The notes beneath the pieces are model-generated. The model did not search any database, was not told where the DNA came from, and saw nothing but the letters and a program-made list of their open reading frames with translations. From positions 1 through 43,282 of the forward strand of contig JASGCM010000024.1 in NCBI GenBank assembly GCA_030054175.1: 43,282 nucleotides of DNA, in the 5' to 3' direction. Positions 8,789-18,672 of the stretch are shown piece by piece. A program made the translations under genes and the position numbers. Numbering within the stretch: position 1 is the stretch's first letter; every line of letters starts with the position of its first letter. The stretch is from Alphaproteobacteria bacterium. GTDB lineage: Bacteria; Pseudomonadota; Gammaproteobacteria; Burkholderiales; Burkholderiaceae_C.

Positions 8789-9846
8789 TGAATCCTTTTC
8801 AGAGCCCGATCGCCATCACGGCCGGTGATCCGGCGGGGATCGGCCCCGAGATCGTTTGGGCCGCTTGTGCGGCCCAGCCCGATTGGGCACGACATGCGGT
8901 GGTGGTGGGGCATGTGCCCAGCCTGCGTCGTGCCCAGGCACTCGTGCCCCAGGCCACCGACTGGTCACTGCAGGAAACCGACTGGGCCACGGCGCAAAGC
9001 CGCCTTGCCCCCGAAGGTGTTTTGCGCGTCATCGGCGTGGCTGCCGACATCGACCTGGCCGACATCCCTTGGGGTCAGGTTGGGCGCGCCGCCGGACGAA
9101 TCGCTGCCGACTCGGTGCGTCTGGCCACCCAGGCCTGCTTGCAAAAGCAGGCCTGGGCCATGGTCACCGCACCCATCCACAAACAATCGCTGGATCTGGC
9201 TGGGGTGCCGTTCCCAGGGCACACCGAAATGCTGCAACACGCCAGCGCCCAGCACCTGGGGTTGGCGGTCGGCGCTCTGCCGGTGCGCATGATGCTGGCC
9301 ACCCCTGCCTTGCGCACAGTCTTGGTCAGCATCCACGTCTCCTTGCGCCAGGCGATCGAGGCCGTCACCCTCGGTTCGGTCTTGGACACATTGCGCATCA
9401 CCCACCAAGCCGAGTTGAAATGGCTCGGTCGCGCGCCGCGCATCGCTGTCGCTGGTTTGAACCCGCATGCGGGGGAGGGCGGTCTGATGGGCCGGGAAGA
9501 ACTCGAGATTTTGGTGCCGGCCATTCAACAGGCCCGTGCCCAGGGCATCGACGCCAGCGGCCCCCACGCTCCTGACACGGTCTTCATGCGCGCCCGTCAA
9601 TCCGCCGATCACCCGGGTGAATTTGACGTGGTCTTGGCCATGTACCACGACCAGGGTCTGATTCCCATCAAATACCTCGGCCTGGACGAGGGGATCAACG
9701 TCACCTTGGGGCTGCCTCTGGTGCGCACCAGCCCCGATCATGGCACCGCATTTGACTTGGCCGGTACAGGCCGTGCCAGCCCTGCAAGCCTGAAGGCGGC
9801 TTGGGCCATGGCCCGACAAATGGCAACGTCCGTCCAGCCGGATTGA
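8788..9846 (+). CDS. pdxA: 4-hydroxythreonine-4-phosphate dehydrogenase
   Basis: NAD-dependent enzyme of the DXP-dependent pyridoxal phosphate pathway, oxidising and decarboxylating 4-phosphohydroxy-threonine. The 352-residue product starts with the family hallmark ITAGDPAGIGPEI. Metal-ligand histidines appear in VTAPIHKQSL, in GLNPHAGEGG and in AMYHDQGLIPIKYLG, with SPDHGTAFD near the C-terminus. The start overlaps the preceding stop, so the protease, Nif3-like and pdxA genes appear to be read together. It supplies PLP, the cofactor of HisC, but no specific link is implied. Confidence 0.95.
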   Translation: MNPFQSPIAITAGDPAGIGPEIVWAACAAQPDWARHAVVVGHVPSLRRAQALVPQATDWSLQETDWATAQSRLAPEGVLRVIGVAADIDLADIPWGQVGRAAGRIAADSVRLATQACLQKQAWAMVTAPIHKQSLDLAGVPFPGHTEMLQHASAQHLGLAVGALPVRMMLATPALRTVLVSIHVSLRQAIEAVTLGSVLDTLRITHQAELKWLGRAPRIAVAGLNPHAGEGGLMGREELEILVPAIQQARAQGIDASGPHAPDTVFMRARQSADHPGEFDVVLAMYHDQGLIPIKYLGLDEGINVTLGLPLVRTSPDHGTAFDLAGTGRASPASLKAAWAMARQMATSVQPD

Positions 9847-9867
9847 CTGTTGATTTTGTCAATTCGA

Positions 9868-9883
9868 CCGGATGCCAATCCGG
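9868..9883 (+). terminator. Possible terminator hairpin after pdxA
   Basis: CCGGAT (9868-9873) and ATCCGG (9878-9883) form a six-pair stem with a GCCA loop, followed by a weak T-rich run (GTCTGTTTG). It is correctly placed to end the pdxA transcript before the petA promoter region. The short stem and broken T-run make it uncertain. Confidence 0.35.
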
Positions 9884-9915
9884 GTCTGTTTGTCAGCCTC
9901 ATGCCATAAACCCCC

Positions 9916-9934
9916 TTGACAGACAGGCTATAAT
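9916..9934 (+). promoter_or_regulatory. Putative petABC promoter elements
   Basis: A perfect TTGACA (9916-9921) and a perfect TATAAT (9929-9934) lie 41-59 bases upstream of petA but are separated by only seven bases, so they cannot be the two boxes of one sigma-70 promoter. The TATAAT is the likelier functional box. TTGACA could belong to an overlapping promoter or an activator site. Confidence 0.4.
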
Positions 9935-9974
9935 GCTGAATTGACCGTGAATAGACGCATCATCGAGGATTTTC

Positions 9975-10574
9975 ATGAGTGATAACGCAGTGGACACCAG
10001 CAAACGCACCTGGCTGATCGCCACGTCGTGTGCCGGTGCAGTCGGTGGCGCTGCCGTGGCAGTGCCGTTTGTCAGTACTTTTCAGCCCTCCGAAAAGGCC
10101 AAGGCCGCCGGCGCTGCCGTCGAGGTCGATATCTCTGCCCTCAAGCCGGGCGAGAAATTGACCGTCGAGTGGCGCGGCAAGCCGGTGTGGATCATTCGCC
10201 GCACTCCCGAGCAACTCGAATCGCTGCAAAAGACCGAGAACCAACTGGCCGACCCCAAGTCGCAGCGCAACTCCGCCGACCTCACCCCCGAGTACGCCCG
10301 CAACCAGGCGCGCTCGATCAAGCCTGAAATCTTCGTTGGCGTGGGCATTTGCTCGCACCTGGGTTGCTCACCGGTGGACAAGTTCCAGACCGGTGCTCAG
10401 CCCTCTCTGCCCGATGACTGGGCTGGTGGCTTCCTGTGCCCTTGCCACGGCTCCACCTTCGATTTGGCCGGTCGCGTGTTCAAAAACAAGCCCGCTCCTG
10501 ACAACCTCGAAGTGCCGCCGCACATGTACCTCTCCGACAGCAAGCTGCTGATTGGCGATGACAAGAAAGCCTAA
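9975..10574 (+). CDS. petA: Ubiquinol-cytochrome c reductase, Rieske iron-sulfur subunit
   Basis: The [2Fe-2S] subunit of respiratory complex III, taking electrons from ubiquinol at the Qo site. The 199-residue product has an N-terminal anchor (about 12-34). Cluster ligands are Cys126/His128 in CSHLGC and Cys155/His158 in CPCHGS, with the disulfide cysteines 131 and 157. The usual twin-arginine before the helix is SKRTW, a Lys-Arg variant; Rieske proteins are classical Tat substrates and the tat genes lie 4 kb upstream. petB starts 13 bases later. Confidence 0.95.
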   Translation: MSDNAVDTSKRTWLIATSCAGAVGGAAVAVPFVSTFQPSEKAKAAGAAVEVDISALKPGEKLTVEWRGKPVWIIRRTPEQLESLQKTENQLADPKSQRNSADLTPEYARNQARSIKPEIFVGVGICSHLGCSPVDKFQTGAQPSLPDDWAGGFLCPCHGSTFDLAGRVFKNKPAPDNLEVPPHMYLSDSKLLIGDDKKA

Positions 10575-10587
10575 GGGACGCAGCATC

Positions 10588-11988
10588 ATGGCCGAATTCA
10601 AAGAAATTTCTCCCAACGCTTCCGCCGGCGACAAACTCCTGAACTGGGTGGACAACCGTTTCCCCCTGTCCAAGATGTACAAAGAGCATCTCTCTGAGTA
10701 CTATGCGCCGAAAAACTTCAACTTCTGGTACTTCTTCGGCTCGCTGGCCTTGTTGGTGCTGGTGATCCAAATCGTCACCGGTATTTTCCTGGTCATGCAT
10801 TACAAGCCTGACGCCGCCGTGGCCTTCGCTTCGGTCGAGTACATCATGCGCGATGTGCCCTGGGGTTGGTTGATCCGTTACATGCACTCCACTGGCGCTT
10901 CGGCCTTCTTTGTGGTGGTGTATCTGCACATGTTCCGTGGTCTCATTTACGGCTCTTACCGCAAGCCGCGTGAATTGGTGTGGATTTTCGGCTGCGCGAT
11001 TTTCCTGTGCCTGATGGCCGAAGCCTTCATGGGCTATCTGTTGCCCTGGGGTCAAATGTCCTACTGGGGTGCGCAGGTGATCGTCAACCTGTTTGCTGCC
11101 ATCCCCTTCATTGGCCCTGACCTGGCCCTGTTGATCCGTGGCGATTACGTGGTGTCTGATGCCACCCTCAACCGCTTCTTCAGCTTCCACGTCATTGCCG
11201 TACCCTTGGTCCTGCTGGGTCTGGTGGTGGCCCACATCATCGCCTTGCACGAAGTGGGCTCCAACAATCCCGACGGCGTAGAAATCAAAGCCAACAAAGA
11301 TGCCCAAGGCCGCCCGGTCGATGGCATTCCCTTCCATCCCTACTACACCGTGCACGACGTCCTGGGCGTCAGCGGCTTCTTGCTGGTGTTCAGTGCCATT
11401 GTGTTCTTTGCCCCCGAGTTTGGCGGCTACTTCCTTGAATACAACAACTTCATTCCGGCCGACCCTCTGAAGACCCCGCCGCACATCGCGCCGGTCTGGT
11501 ATTTCACGCCGTTCTACTCGATGCTGCGTGCCATCACCTCCGAGATGATGTACGCCCTGATCCTGTGTGTGCTGGTTGCTGCCGTTTTGGGCGTGACCAA
11601 AGCCAAATTGTCGGGGCTGCTCAAAGCCGGCTTGCTGGGTGGTGCTGTGGTGTTGGTTGCTCTCATGCTCTCGATCGACGCCAAGTTCTGGGGCGTGGTG
11701 GTCATGGGCGGCGCGGTCATCATCCTGTTCTTCCTGCCCTGGCTCGACAACTGCCCGGTCAAGTCGATTCGCTATCGTCCCGACTGGCACAAGTACCTGT
11801 ACGGCATTTTCGTCATCAACTTCGTGATTTTGGCTTACCTGGGCGTGCAACCCCCCTCGCCCATCGGCGAGCGAGTCTCGCAAGTCGGTACCCTGTTCTA
11901 CTTTGGTTTCTTCCTGCTCATGCCCTGGTGGAGCCGCATGGGTCAGTGCAAGCCGGTGCCAGACCGCGTCACCTTTGCCCCTCACTGA
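10588..11988 (+). CDS. petB: Ubiquinol-cytochrome c reductase, cytochrome b subunit
   Basis: Eight-helix membrane subunit of complex III carrying hemes bL and bH. The 466-residue product is the full-length form, not the split b6/subunit IV. Heme-ligating His pairs are visible in RYMHSTGASAFF / YLHMFRGL and in SFHVIAVPLVLL / IIALHEVGSNNP. The Qo-site PEW motif appears here as APVWYFTPFYSMLRA. The ATG at 10588 gives MAEFKEISPNASAG; an in-frame upstream start would run into petA. An extra C-terminal helix pair follows the core. Confidence 0.95.
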   Translation: MAEFKEISPNASAGDKLLNWVDNRFPLSKMYKEHLSEYYAPKNFNFWYFFGSLALLVLVIQIVTGIFLVMHYKPDAAVAFASVEYIMRDVPWGWLIRYMHSTGASAFFVVVYLHMFRGLIYGSYRKPRELVWIFGCAIFLCLMAEAFMGYLLPWGQMSYWGAQVIVNLFAAIPFIGPDLALLIRGDYVVSDATLNRFFSFHVIAVPLVLLGLVVAHIIALHEVGSNNPDGVEIKANKDAQGRPVDGIPFHPYYTVHDVLGVSGFLLVFSAIVFFAPEFGGYFLEYNNFIPADPLKTPPHIAPVWYFTPFYSMLRAITSEMMYALILCVLVAAVLGVTKAKLSGLLKAGLLGGAVVLVALMLSIDAKFWGVVVMGGAVIILFFLPWLDNCPVKSIRYRPDWHKYLYGIFVINFVILAYLGVQPPSPIGERVSQVGTLFYFGFFLLMPWWSRMGQCKPVPDRVTFAPH

Positions 11989-12005
11989 GCACGGAGTTTA
12001 GAGCC

Positions 12006-12767
12006 ATGAAAAAAATCATCCTCAGCCTTCTCCTCGCTTGCGGTTTGGTGACCGGTACGGCCCATGCTGGCGGCGGTGAAACCATCGCCTGGGACAAAGC
12101 CCCCAACACACTCAACGACCTTGGGGCGTTGCAAAACGGTGCCAAGCTGTTCGTCAACTACTGCCTGAACTGCCACTCGGCCGCTTACATGCGTTTCAAT
12201 CGTTTGAAAGACATCGGCCTGACCGAGCAGCAAATCAAGGACAACCTGTTGTTCACCACCGACAAGGTCGGTGAGACCATGAAGGCCAACATCAATCCTG
12301 CGCAGGCCAAAGAATGGTTCGGTGCCAATCCCCCTGACCTGACTGTGATTGCCCGTTCACGCTCCAGCCACAGCGGCACAGGTGCCGACTACCTGTACAC
12401 CTACCTGCGCACCTACTACCGAGACGAAAACAAGGCCACCGGCTGGAACAATCTGGCTTTCCCCAATGTGGGCATGCCCCATGTGTTGCACGAATTGCAA
12501 GGCGAGCGCCGTCCGGTGTACCAGACCATCAAGGCACATGGCCATGACACTCAAGCCCTCAAAGGCTGGGAACAGGTCAAGCCCGGCAGCATGAGCCCAC
12601 AGCAATACGATGCGGCCGTTGCTGATCTGGTCAACTACATGCAGTGGATGGCCGAGCCGGCTCAAAACACCCGCGTGCGCATTGGTGTGTGGGTCATGAT
12701 CTTCCTGCTGGGCTTTATGGTCTTGGCTTGGCGTTTGAACGCCAGCTTCTGGAAAGACATCCGCTGA
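12006..12767 (+). CDS. petC: Ubiquinol-cytochrome c reductase, cytochrome c1 subunit
   Basis: Periplasmic heme-c subunit of complex III. The 253-residue product has a Sec signal peptide (MKKIILSLLLACGLVTGTAHA), a single CxxCH heme site (Cys53, Cys56, His57 in CLNCHS), the FPNVGMPHVL region with the likely axial Met, and a C-terminal membrane anchor (about 225-245) ending WKDIR. The ATG at 12006 lies 17 bases after petB. It completes petABC. Confidence 0.95.
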   Translation: MKKIILSLLLACGLVTGTAHAGGGETIAWDKAPNTLNDLGALQNGAKLFVNYCLNCHSAAYMRFNRLKDIGLTEQQIKDNLLFTTDKVGETMKANINPAQAKEWFGANPPDLTVIARSRSSHSGTGADYLYTYLRTYYRDENKATGWNNLAFPNVGMPHVLHELQGERRPVYQTIKAHGHDTQALKGWEQVKPGSMSPQQYDAAVADLVNYMQWMAEPAQNTRVRIGVWVMIFLLGFMVLAWRLNASFWKDIR

Positions 12768-12795
12768 TTCAGCGCATTTCCTCTCGCTTTACCCT

Positions 12796-12828
12796 GGTCG
12801 GACTGTGTCTCTGGCACATGTTCCGACC
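12796..12828. promoter_or_regulatory. Inverted repeat in the sspA leader
   Basis: GGTCGGA (12796-12802) and TCCGACC (12822-12828) are perfect inverted arms. TGTG (12804-12807) and CACA (12815-12818) can pair inside, leaving a seven-base loop and small internal bulges. The hairpin ends 23 bases before the sspA ATG and just before the AGGAG ribosome binding site. It lacks a long T-run, so it is more likely an RNA processing or leader structure, or a protein-binding palindrome, than a simple terminator. Confidence 0.45.
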
Positions 12829-12851
12829 GTCTTCTTTAGGAGTCTAGACTC

Positions 12852-13463
12852 ATGATGGTGTTGTATTCTGGGACCACATGTCCTTTTTCCCACCGTTGCC
12901 GGTTCGTCTTGTTTGAAAAAGGCATGGACTTCGAAATCCGCGATGTCGACTTGTACAACAAGCCCGAAGACATTGGCGTGATGAACCCCTATGGGCAAGT
13001 GCCTATTTTGGTGGAGCGCGATTTGATCCTGTACGAGTCGAACATCATCAACGAGTACATCGATGAGCGCTTTCCGCATCCGCAACTCATGCCCGGTGAC
13101 CCGGTGGACCGCGCCCGTGTGCGTCTGTTTCTGCTCAACTTCGAGAAAGAACTCTTCACCCACGTTTCTTTGCTGGAGACCCGCAACGCCAAGGGACTGG
13201 AAAAGCCCATGGAGAAGGCCCGTTCGCACATCCGCGACCGCCTGACCCAATTGGCCCCGGTATTCCTGAAAAACAAATACATGTTGGGCGAGAACTTTTC
13301 GATGCTCGACGTCGCCATCGCCCCGCTGTTGTGGCGTCTGGATCATTACGGCATTGAATTATCGAAAAACGCCGCCCCCTTGCTGAAGTACGCCGAGCGC
13401 ATCTTCTCGCGTCCGGCCTACATCGAGGCGCTCACGCCTTCAGAAAAGGTCATGCGCAAGTAA
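12852..13463 (+). CDS. sspA: Stringent starvation protein A (GST-fold)
   Basis: RNA-polymerase-associated protein with a glutathione-S-transferase fold; in E. coli it affects sigma-70 polymerase under starvation and stress. The 203-residue product has an N-terminal thioredoxin-like domain (SGTTCPFSHRCRFVLFEKG, NPYGQVPILVERDLILYES) and a helical C-terminal domain. The start at 12852 follows AGGAG. Its position after petABC and before sspB is the common betaproteobacterial order. Confidence 0.93.
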   Translation: MMVLYSGTTCPFSHRCRFVLFEKGMDFEIRDVDLYNKPEDIGVMNPYGQVPILVERDLILYESNIINEYIDERFPHPQLMPGDPVDRARVRLFLLNFEKELFTHVSLLETRNAKGLEKPMEKARSHIRDRLTQLAPVFLKNKYMLGENFSMLDVAIAPLLWRLDHYGIELSKNAAPLLKYAERIFSRPAYIEALTPSEKVMRK

Positions 13464-13474
13464 AGAGGCAGGGC

Positions 13475-13894
13475 ATGGACTCCAGCGTTATTCCCTCCAC
13501 CCGACCGTACCTGATTCGAGCGCTGTTCGAATGGTGCACAGACTCGGGCTACACGCCCTATCTGGCGGTGTCGGTCGATGCCCGGGTTCAGGTACCCCGC
13601 GAGTTCGTTAAAAACGGTGAGATCGTTTTGAATATCAGTCCCGACGCCACCAGTGGCCTGCAACTGGGCAACGAGTGGATCGAGTTCAAGGCCCGCTTCA
13701 ATGGCATCGCCCGCGACATCATTGTCCCCGTGGACCGCGTGTTGGCGATCTACGCCCGTGAAAACGGTCAAGGCATGGCCTTCCCGGCCCCAGTCCCGCC
13801 CGTCGGTGGACCGATCGATGAAGACACTTCAGCGGGCAAACCCACCGACCCGCCGCCCAGCAACCCCAGACCCACGCTGACCCGAATCAAATAG
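13475..13894 (+). CDS. sspB: ClpXP protease specificity-enhancing factor SspB
   Basis: Adaptor that binds the ssrA tag and delivers stalled-ribosome products to ClpXP. The 139-residue product has the folded substrate-binding domain in residues 1-105 (RPYLIRALFEWCTDSGYTPY, then VPREFVKNGEIVLNIS) and a flexible Pro/Asp-rich tail. The tail ends PRPTLTRIK, a short basic-hydrophobic segment consistent with the ClpX-binding XB motif. It starts 11 bases after sspA and ends 17 bases before the tRNA gene. Confidence 0.93.
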   Translation: MDSSVIPSTRPYLIRALFEWCTDSGYTPYLAVSVDARVQVPREFVKNGEIVLNISPDATSGLQLGNEWIEFKARFNGIARDIIVPVDRVLAIYARENGQGMAFPAPVPPVGGPIDEDTSAGKPTDPPPSNPRPTLTRIK

Positions 13895-13911
13895 TTAAAA
13901 TAACACCACCA

Positions 13912-13985
13912 GCCCCCGTAGCATGAAGGTCGTGCAGTTGATTTGTAATCATCAGGTAGCGGTTCGATTCCGTTCGGGGGCACCA
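13912..13985 (+). tRNA. tRNA-Thr (anticodon UGU), structurally divergent
   Basis: A 74-base cloverleaf with acceptor GCCCCCG (13912-13918) pairing CGGGGGC (13975-13981), discriminator A and encoded CCA. The T-arm AGCGG-TTCGATT-CCGTT is normal. The anticodon loop TTTGTAA reads UGU, for threonine. Two parts are unusual. The D-arm GCAT-GAAGGTC-GTGC has a seven-base loop in which the nearly invariant A14 is G and A21 is C. The anticodon stem GTTGA/TCATC contains a T-T mismatch at the second pair. It may be a diverged but functional gene or a decaying one; the intact acceptor, T-arm and CCA favour function. Confidence 0.85.
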
Positions 13986-14005
13986 ACACAAACCAGGACC
14001 CAGAC

Positions 14006-14596
14006 ATGAGCAACCCTCGTCAGCCCGCTTATCCCGTCAACCCGATGTTCACCAACCGCTGGTCGCCGCGCGCCCTGACGGGTGAGGCCATCACCCGTGA
14101 GCAACTGTTCACCGTGCTCGAAGCCGCCCGTTGGGCCCCTTCGGCCTACAACTACCAGCCCTGGCGCTTCATTTACGCATTGCGCGACACCGCCCAGTGG
14201 GATCCGATTTTCAACGGTCTGCGTGAAGGCAATCGCACCTGGGTCAAAGACGGCTCCGCATTGGTCGTGCTGGCCTCGGCCAAGAACGCCCAGTTCCCTG
14301 GCGCTGCCGCACCCGGTCCCAACGCCTGGCACTCTTTTGACACTGGAGCCGCTTGGCTGAGCATGGCCTTCCAAGCCATGCACATGGGTTTGGTCGCCCA
14401 CGCCCTGGCCGGTTTCGAGCCCGACCAGATCCGTGCCGCCACCGGTTTGCCCGACGATTACGCCATCGACGCCGTGATCGTCATTGGCAAGCAAGGTGAC
14501 AAGGCCAAATTGCCCGAAGTGTTCCAACAGCGCGAAGCGCCCAACGACCGCCGTCCGCTGTCGGCCACCGCGATGGAAGGCAAATTCAGCGCCTGA
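14006..14596 (+). CDS. Nitroreductase-family flavoprotein
   Basis: FMN-dependent NAD(P)H oxidoreductase of the nitroreductase superfamily; substrate unknown. The 196-residue product has the FMN-binding N-terminal RWSPRALTGE, then AARWAPSAYNYQPWRFI near residue 45, a central helix with WLSMAFQAMHMGL near 115, and a GLPDDYAIDAVIVIGKQG strand. It begins 20 bases after the tRNA CCA, so it may share a transcript with sspAB and the tRNA. A bidirectional hairpin follows. Confidence 0.88.
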   Translation: MSNPRQPAYPVNPMFTNRWSPRALTGEAITREQLFTVLEAARWAPSAYNYQPWRFIYALRDTAQWDPIFNGLREGNRTWVKDGSALVVLASAKNAQFPGAAAPGPNAWHSFDTGAAWLSMAFQAMHMGLVAHALAGFEPDQIRAATGLPDDYAIDAVIVIGKQGDKAKLPEVFQQREAPNDRRPLSATAMEGKFSA

Positions 14597-14622
14597 TTGG
14601 CCTGAGGTGCTGCACCTGCGAA

Positions 14623-14645
14623 AAGCGCCCTTTGGGGCGCTTTTT
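14623..14645. terminator. Rho-independent terminator between convergent genes
   Basis: AAGCGCCC (14623-14630) pairs with GGGCGCTT (14635-14642) around a TTTG loop and is followed by TTTTT (14641-14645) on the plus strand. On the minus strand the flanking AAAA (14621-14624) supplies a short U-run. It can therefore end both the nitroreductase transcript and the convergent SUMF1-domain gene. Confidence 0.8.
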
Positions 14646-15432
14646 AGTTGGCGCTCACTGACTTGGCGCTGCTCAAAGTTTTGGCGCAGCGAAAACCGAT
14701 GTAGACCACCGAAAAATGGGCCTCTTTGATGGCCAAGTGATCGGCGCGCATGGGTTCGGCGCCGTACCACCAAGATCCGCCCCGTGTGCGCTTGGTCGCA
14801 CTTTGTCCCACTGGTTCATCGACCCATTCCCAGGCATTGGCACCCATGTCAAACAGGCCATTGACCCCAGCCAGGGTGCGACCGGCCAATTCCGGCCCCA
14901 AACCACGCCACAGTGTCGCAACATGGGCTTGCGAACGGTCGGGGCCGCAGTCGTTCAGGCACTGAGCACCCTGCGGACTGCTGCCTGTGGGATAGATGTA
15001 GGTCTGGCCACGTTGGAAGGGCGTCGGTGGATTGGAGCGCATCTCGGTGTATGCGGCCTTAACCCACTGCGAGTCGGTGGGCAATTGGCCACCCGCCCAG
15101 CGGCAAAAGGCCTGCGCTTCGGCGTAACTCACATGCACGGCAGGCCACAGGTCATGGCTGTCTTTGCCGCCCAAAGGCGTACGCCAAGTCCATCCAGCCT
15201 TGCGCACCCATCCAGCCTCATACACCTGACCCCCACCGTCGCGCTCGGCCTGCGTCACGGTGCCGGTGGCGGCGACAAAGCGGGCGAACTGACCTATGGT
15301 CGTTTCGGTGCGGGCCATTTCAAAACCATCCAAAGTCACCCAGTCGATCTGGGCCGGGTTGGGTTGAGCGATCGCGCCCATGCAAGCGGTGGCTGCCATG
15401 ATCGCCACCGGTTTTGAAATCGGATTCCTCAT
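14644..15432 (-). CDS. SUMF1/FGE-sulfatase domain protein, exported, lacking FGE cysteines
   Basis: The 262-residue product has a likely signal peptide (about 1-22, ending near GAIAQ) and a SUMF1 fold: MARTETTIGQFARFVAATG, PAVHVSYAEAQAFCRWAGGQLPTDSQW, GLFDMGANAWEWV and GGSWWYGAEP...YIGFRCAK. The ATG at 15432 overlaps the stop of the upstream gene (ATGA). True formylglycine-generating enzymes use two cysteines in the segment after GGSW; here that segment (WWYGAEPMRADHLAIKEA) has none. It probably does not make formylglycine. Related exported SUMF1 proteins have other or unknown roles; the function here is unknown. Confidence 0.8.
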   Translation of the reverse strand: MRNPISKPVAIMAATACMGAIAQPNPAQIDWVTLDGFEMARTETTIGQFARFVAATGTVTQAERDGGGQVYEAGWVRKAGWTWRTPLGGKDSHDLWPAVHVSYAEAQAFCRWAGGQLPTDSQWVKAAYTEMRSNPPTPFQRGQTYIYPTGSSPQGAQCLNDCGPDRSQAHVATLWRGLGPELAGRTLAGVNGLFDMGANAWEWVDEPVGQSATKRTRGGSWWYGAEPMRADHLAIKEAHFSVVYIGFRCAKTLSSAKSVSAN

Positions 15433-15860
15433 TTTTGCTGTACCTTGACCACGATGCGTTCCACTGGCCAGCCCTTGCTGCGCACATGGGCCGCCAGCGC
15501 AGGCACCCATTGTCGGATTTTGGCGGCCGCCGCGCTGTGGCCCACCAACAACGTCCATTCGCCGCCCTCGATCGGGCCACTTTGCACCTGCGACAACAGC
15601 GGCGCCGGCAACACCGAGCGCAATTGGGCCAGGCAATTTTGCGCTTCCTGCGCCTGGCGCCACAATGAGCCCAGCACGCCCGATCCTATTGCCGCCTGCG
15701 CGGCACTGACTGCGCGACCGCGCACCAAAGGGGGAGCCTTGGGGATGCTGGCATAACCCAGGGCACGAAGTTGCGCCAAAGTTTTGCGTCGCGCCGCACC
15801 CGCATCGGTATCGTCGTGCGGGGTCAAACCGGGGCTGGGGGGGCGCTGGGAAGTTGCCAT
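15429..15860 (-). CDS. dciA: DUF721 protein, DciA-like replicative helicase loader
   Basis: The 143-residue product has the DUF721 core in its C-terminal half: [19 protein letters not shown], then [19 protein letters not shown] and a final KVQQK strand. DciA helps load DnaB in bacteria that lack DnaC, and dciA often lies near secA, as here where secA is divergent 63 bases away. The N-terminal 45 residues are Pro/Arg/Thr-rich and probably disordered. The gene name rests on the domain pattern and location. It is translationally coupled to the SUMF1-domain gene. Confidence 0.75.
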   Translation of the reverse strand: MATSQRPPSPGLTPHDDTDAGAARRKTLAQLRALGYASIPKAPPLVRGRAVSAAQAAIGSGVLGSLWRQAQEAQNCLAQLRSVLPAPLLSQVQSGPIEGGEWTLLVGHSAAAAKIRQWVPALAAHVRSKGWPVERIVVKVQQK

Positions 15861-15923
15861 GGCCGCATTATGGGGGCTGTGATGGGTAAAATGAGTGGTT
15901 TACCTTCCAACCATCGGGCACGC

Positions 15924-18668
<2,745 letters not shown>

Positions 18669-18672
18669 CACC

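Noticed and set aside
9916..9934. TTGACA and TATAAT read as one canonical sigma-70 promoter
   Set aside because: The spacing is seven bases, not 16-18, so the boxes cannot be used together.
10480..11985. Long open frame (about 500 codons) antisense to petB
   Set aside because: It mirrors petB in a GC-rich gene, is rich in His/Gln/Asp/Val as expected of a complementary frame, and shows no domain. petB is unambiguous.
14644..15432. Annotation as formylglycine-generating enzyme
   Set aside because: The active-site cysteine pair after GGSW is missing; only the SUMF1 fold is supported.
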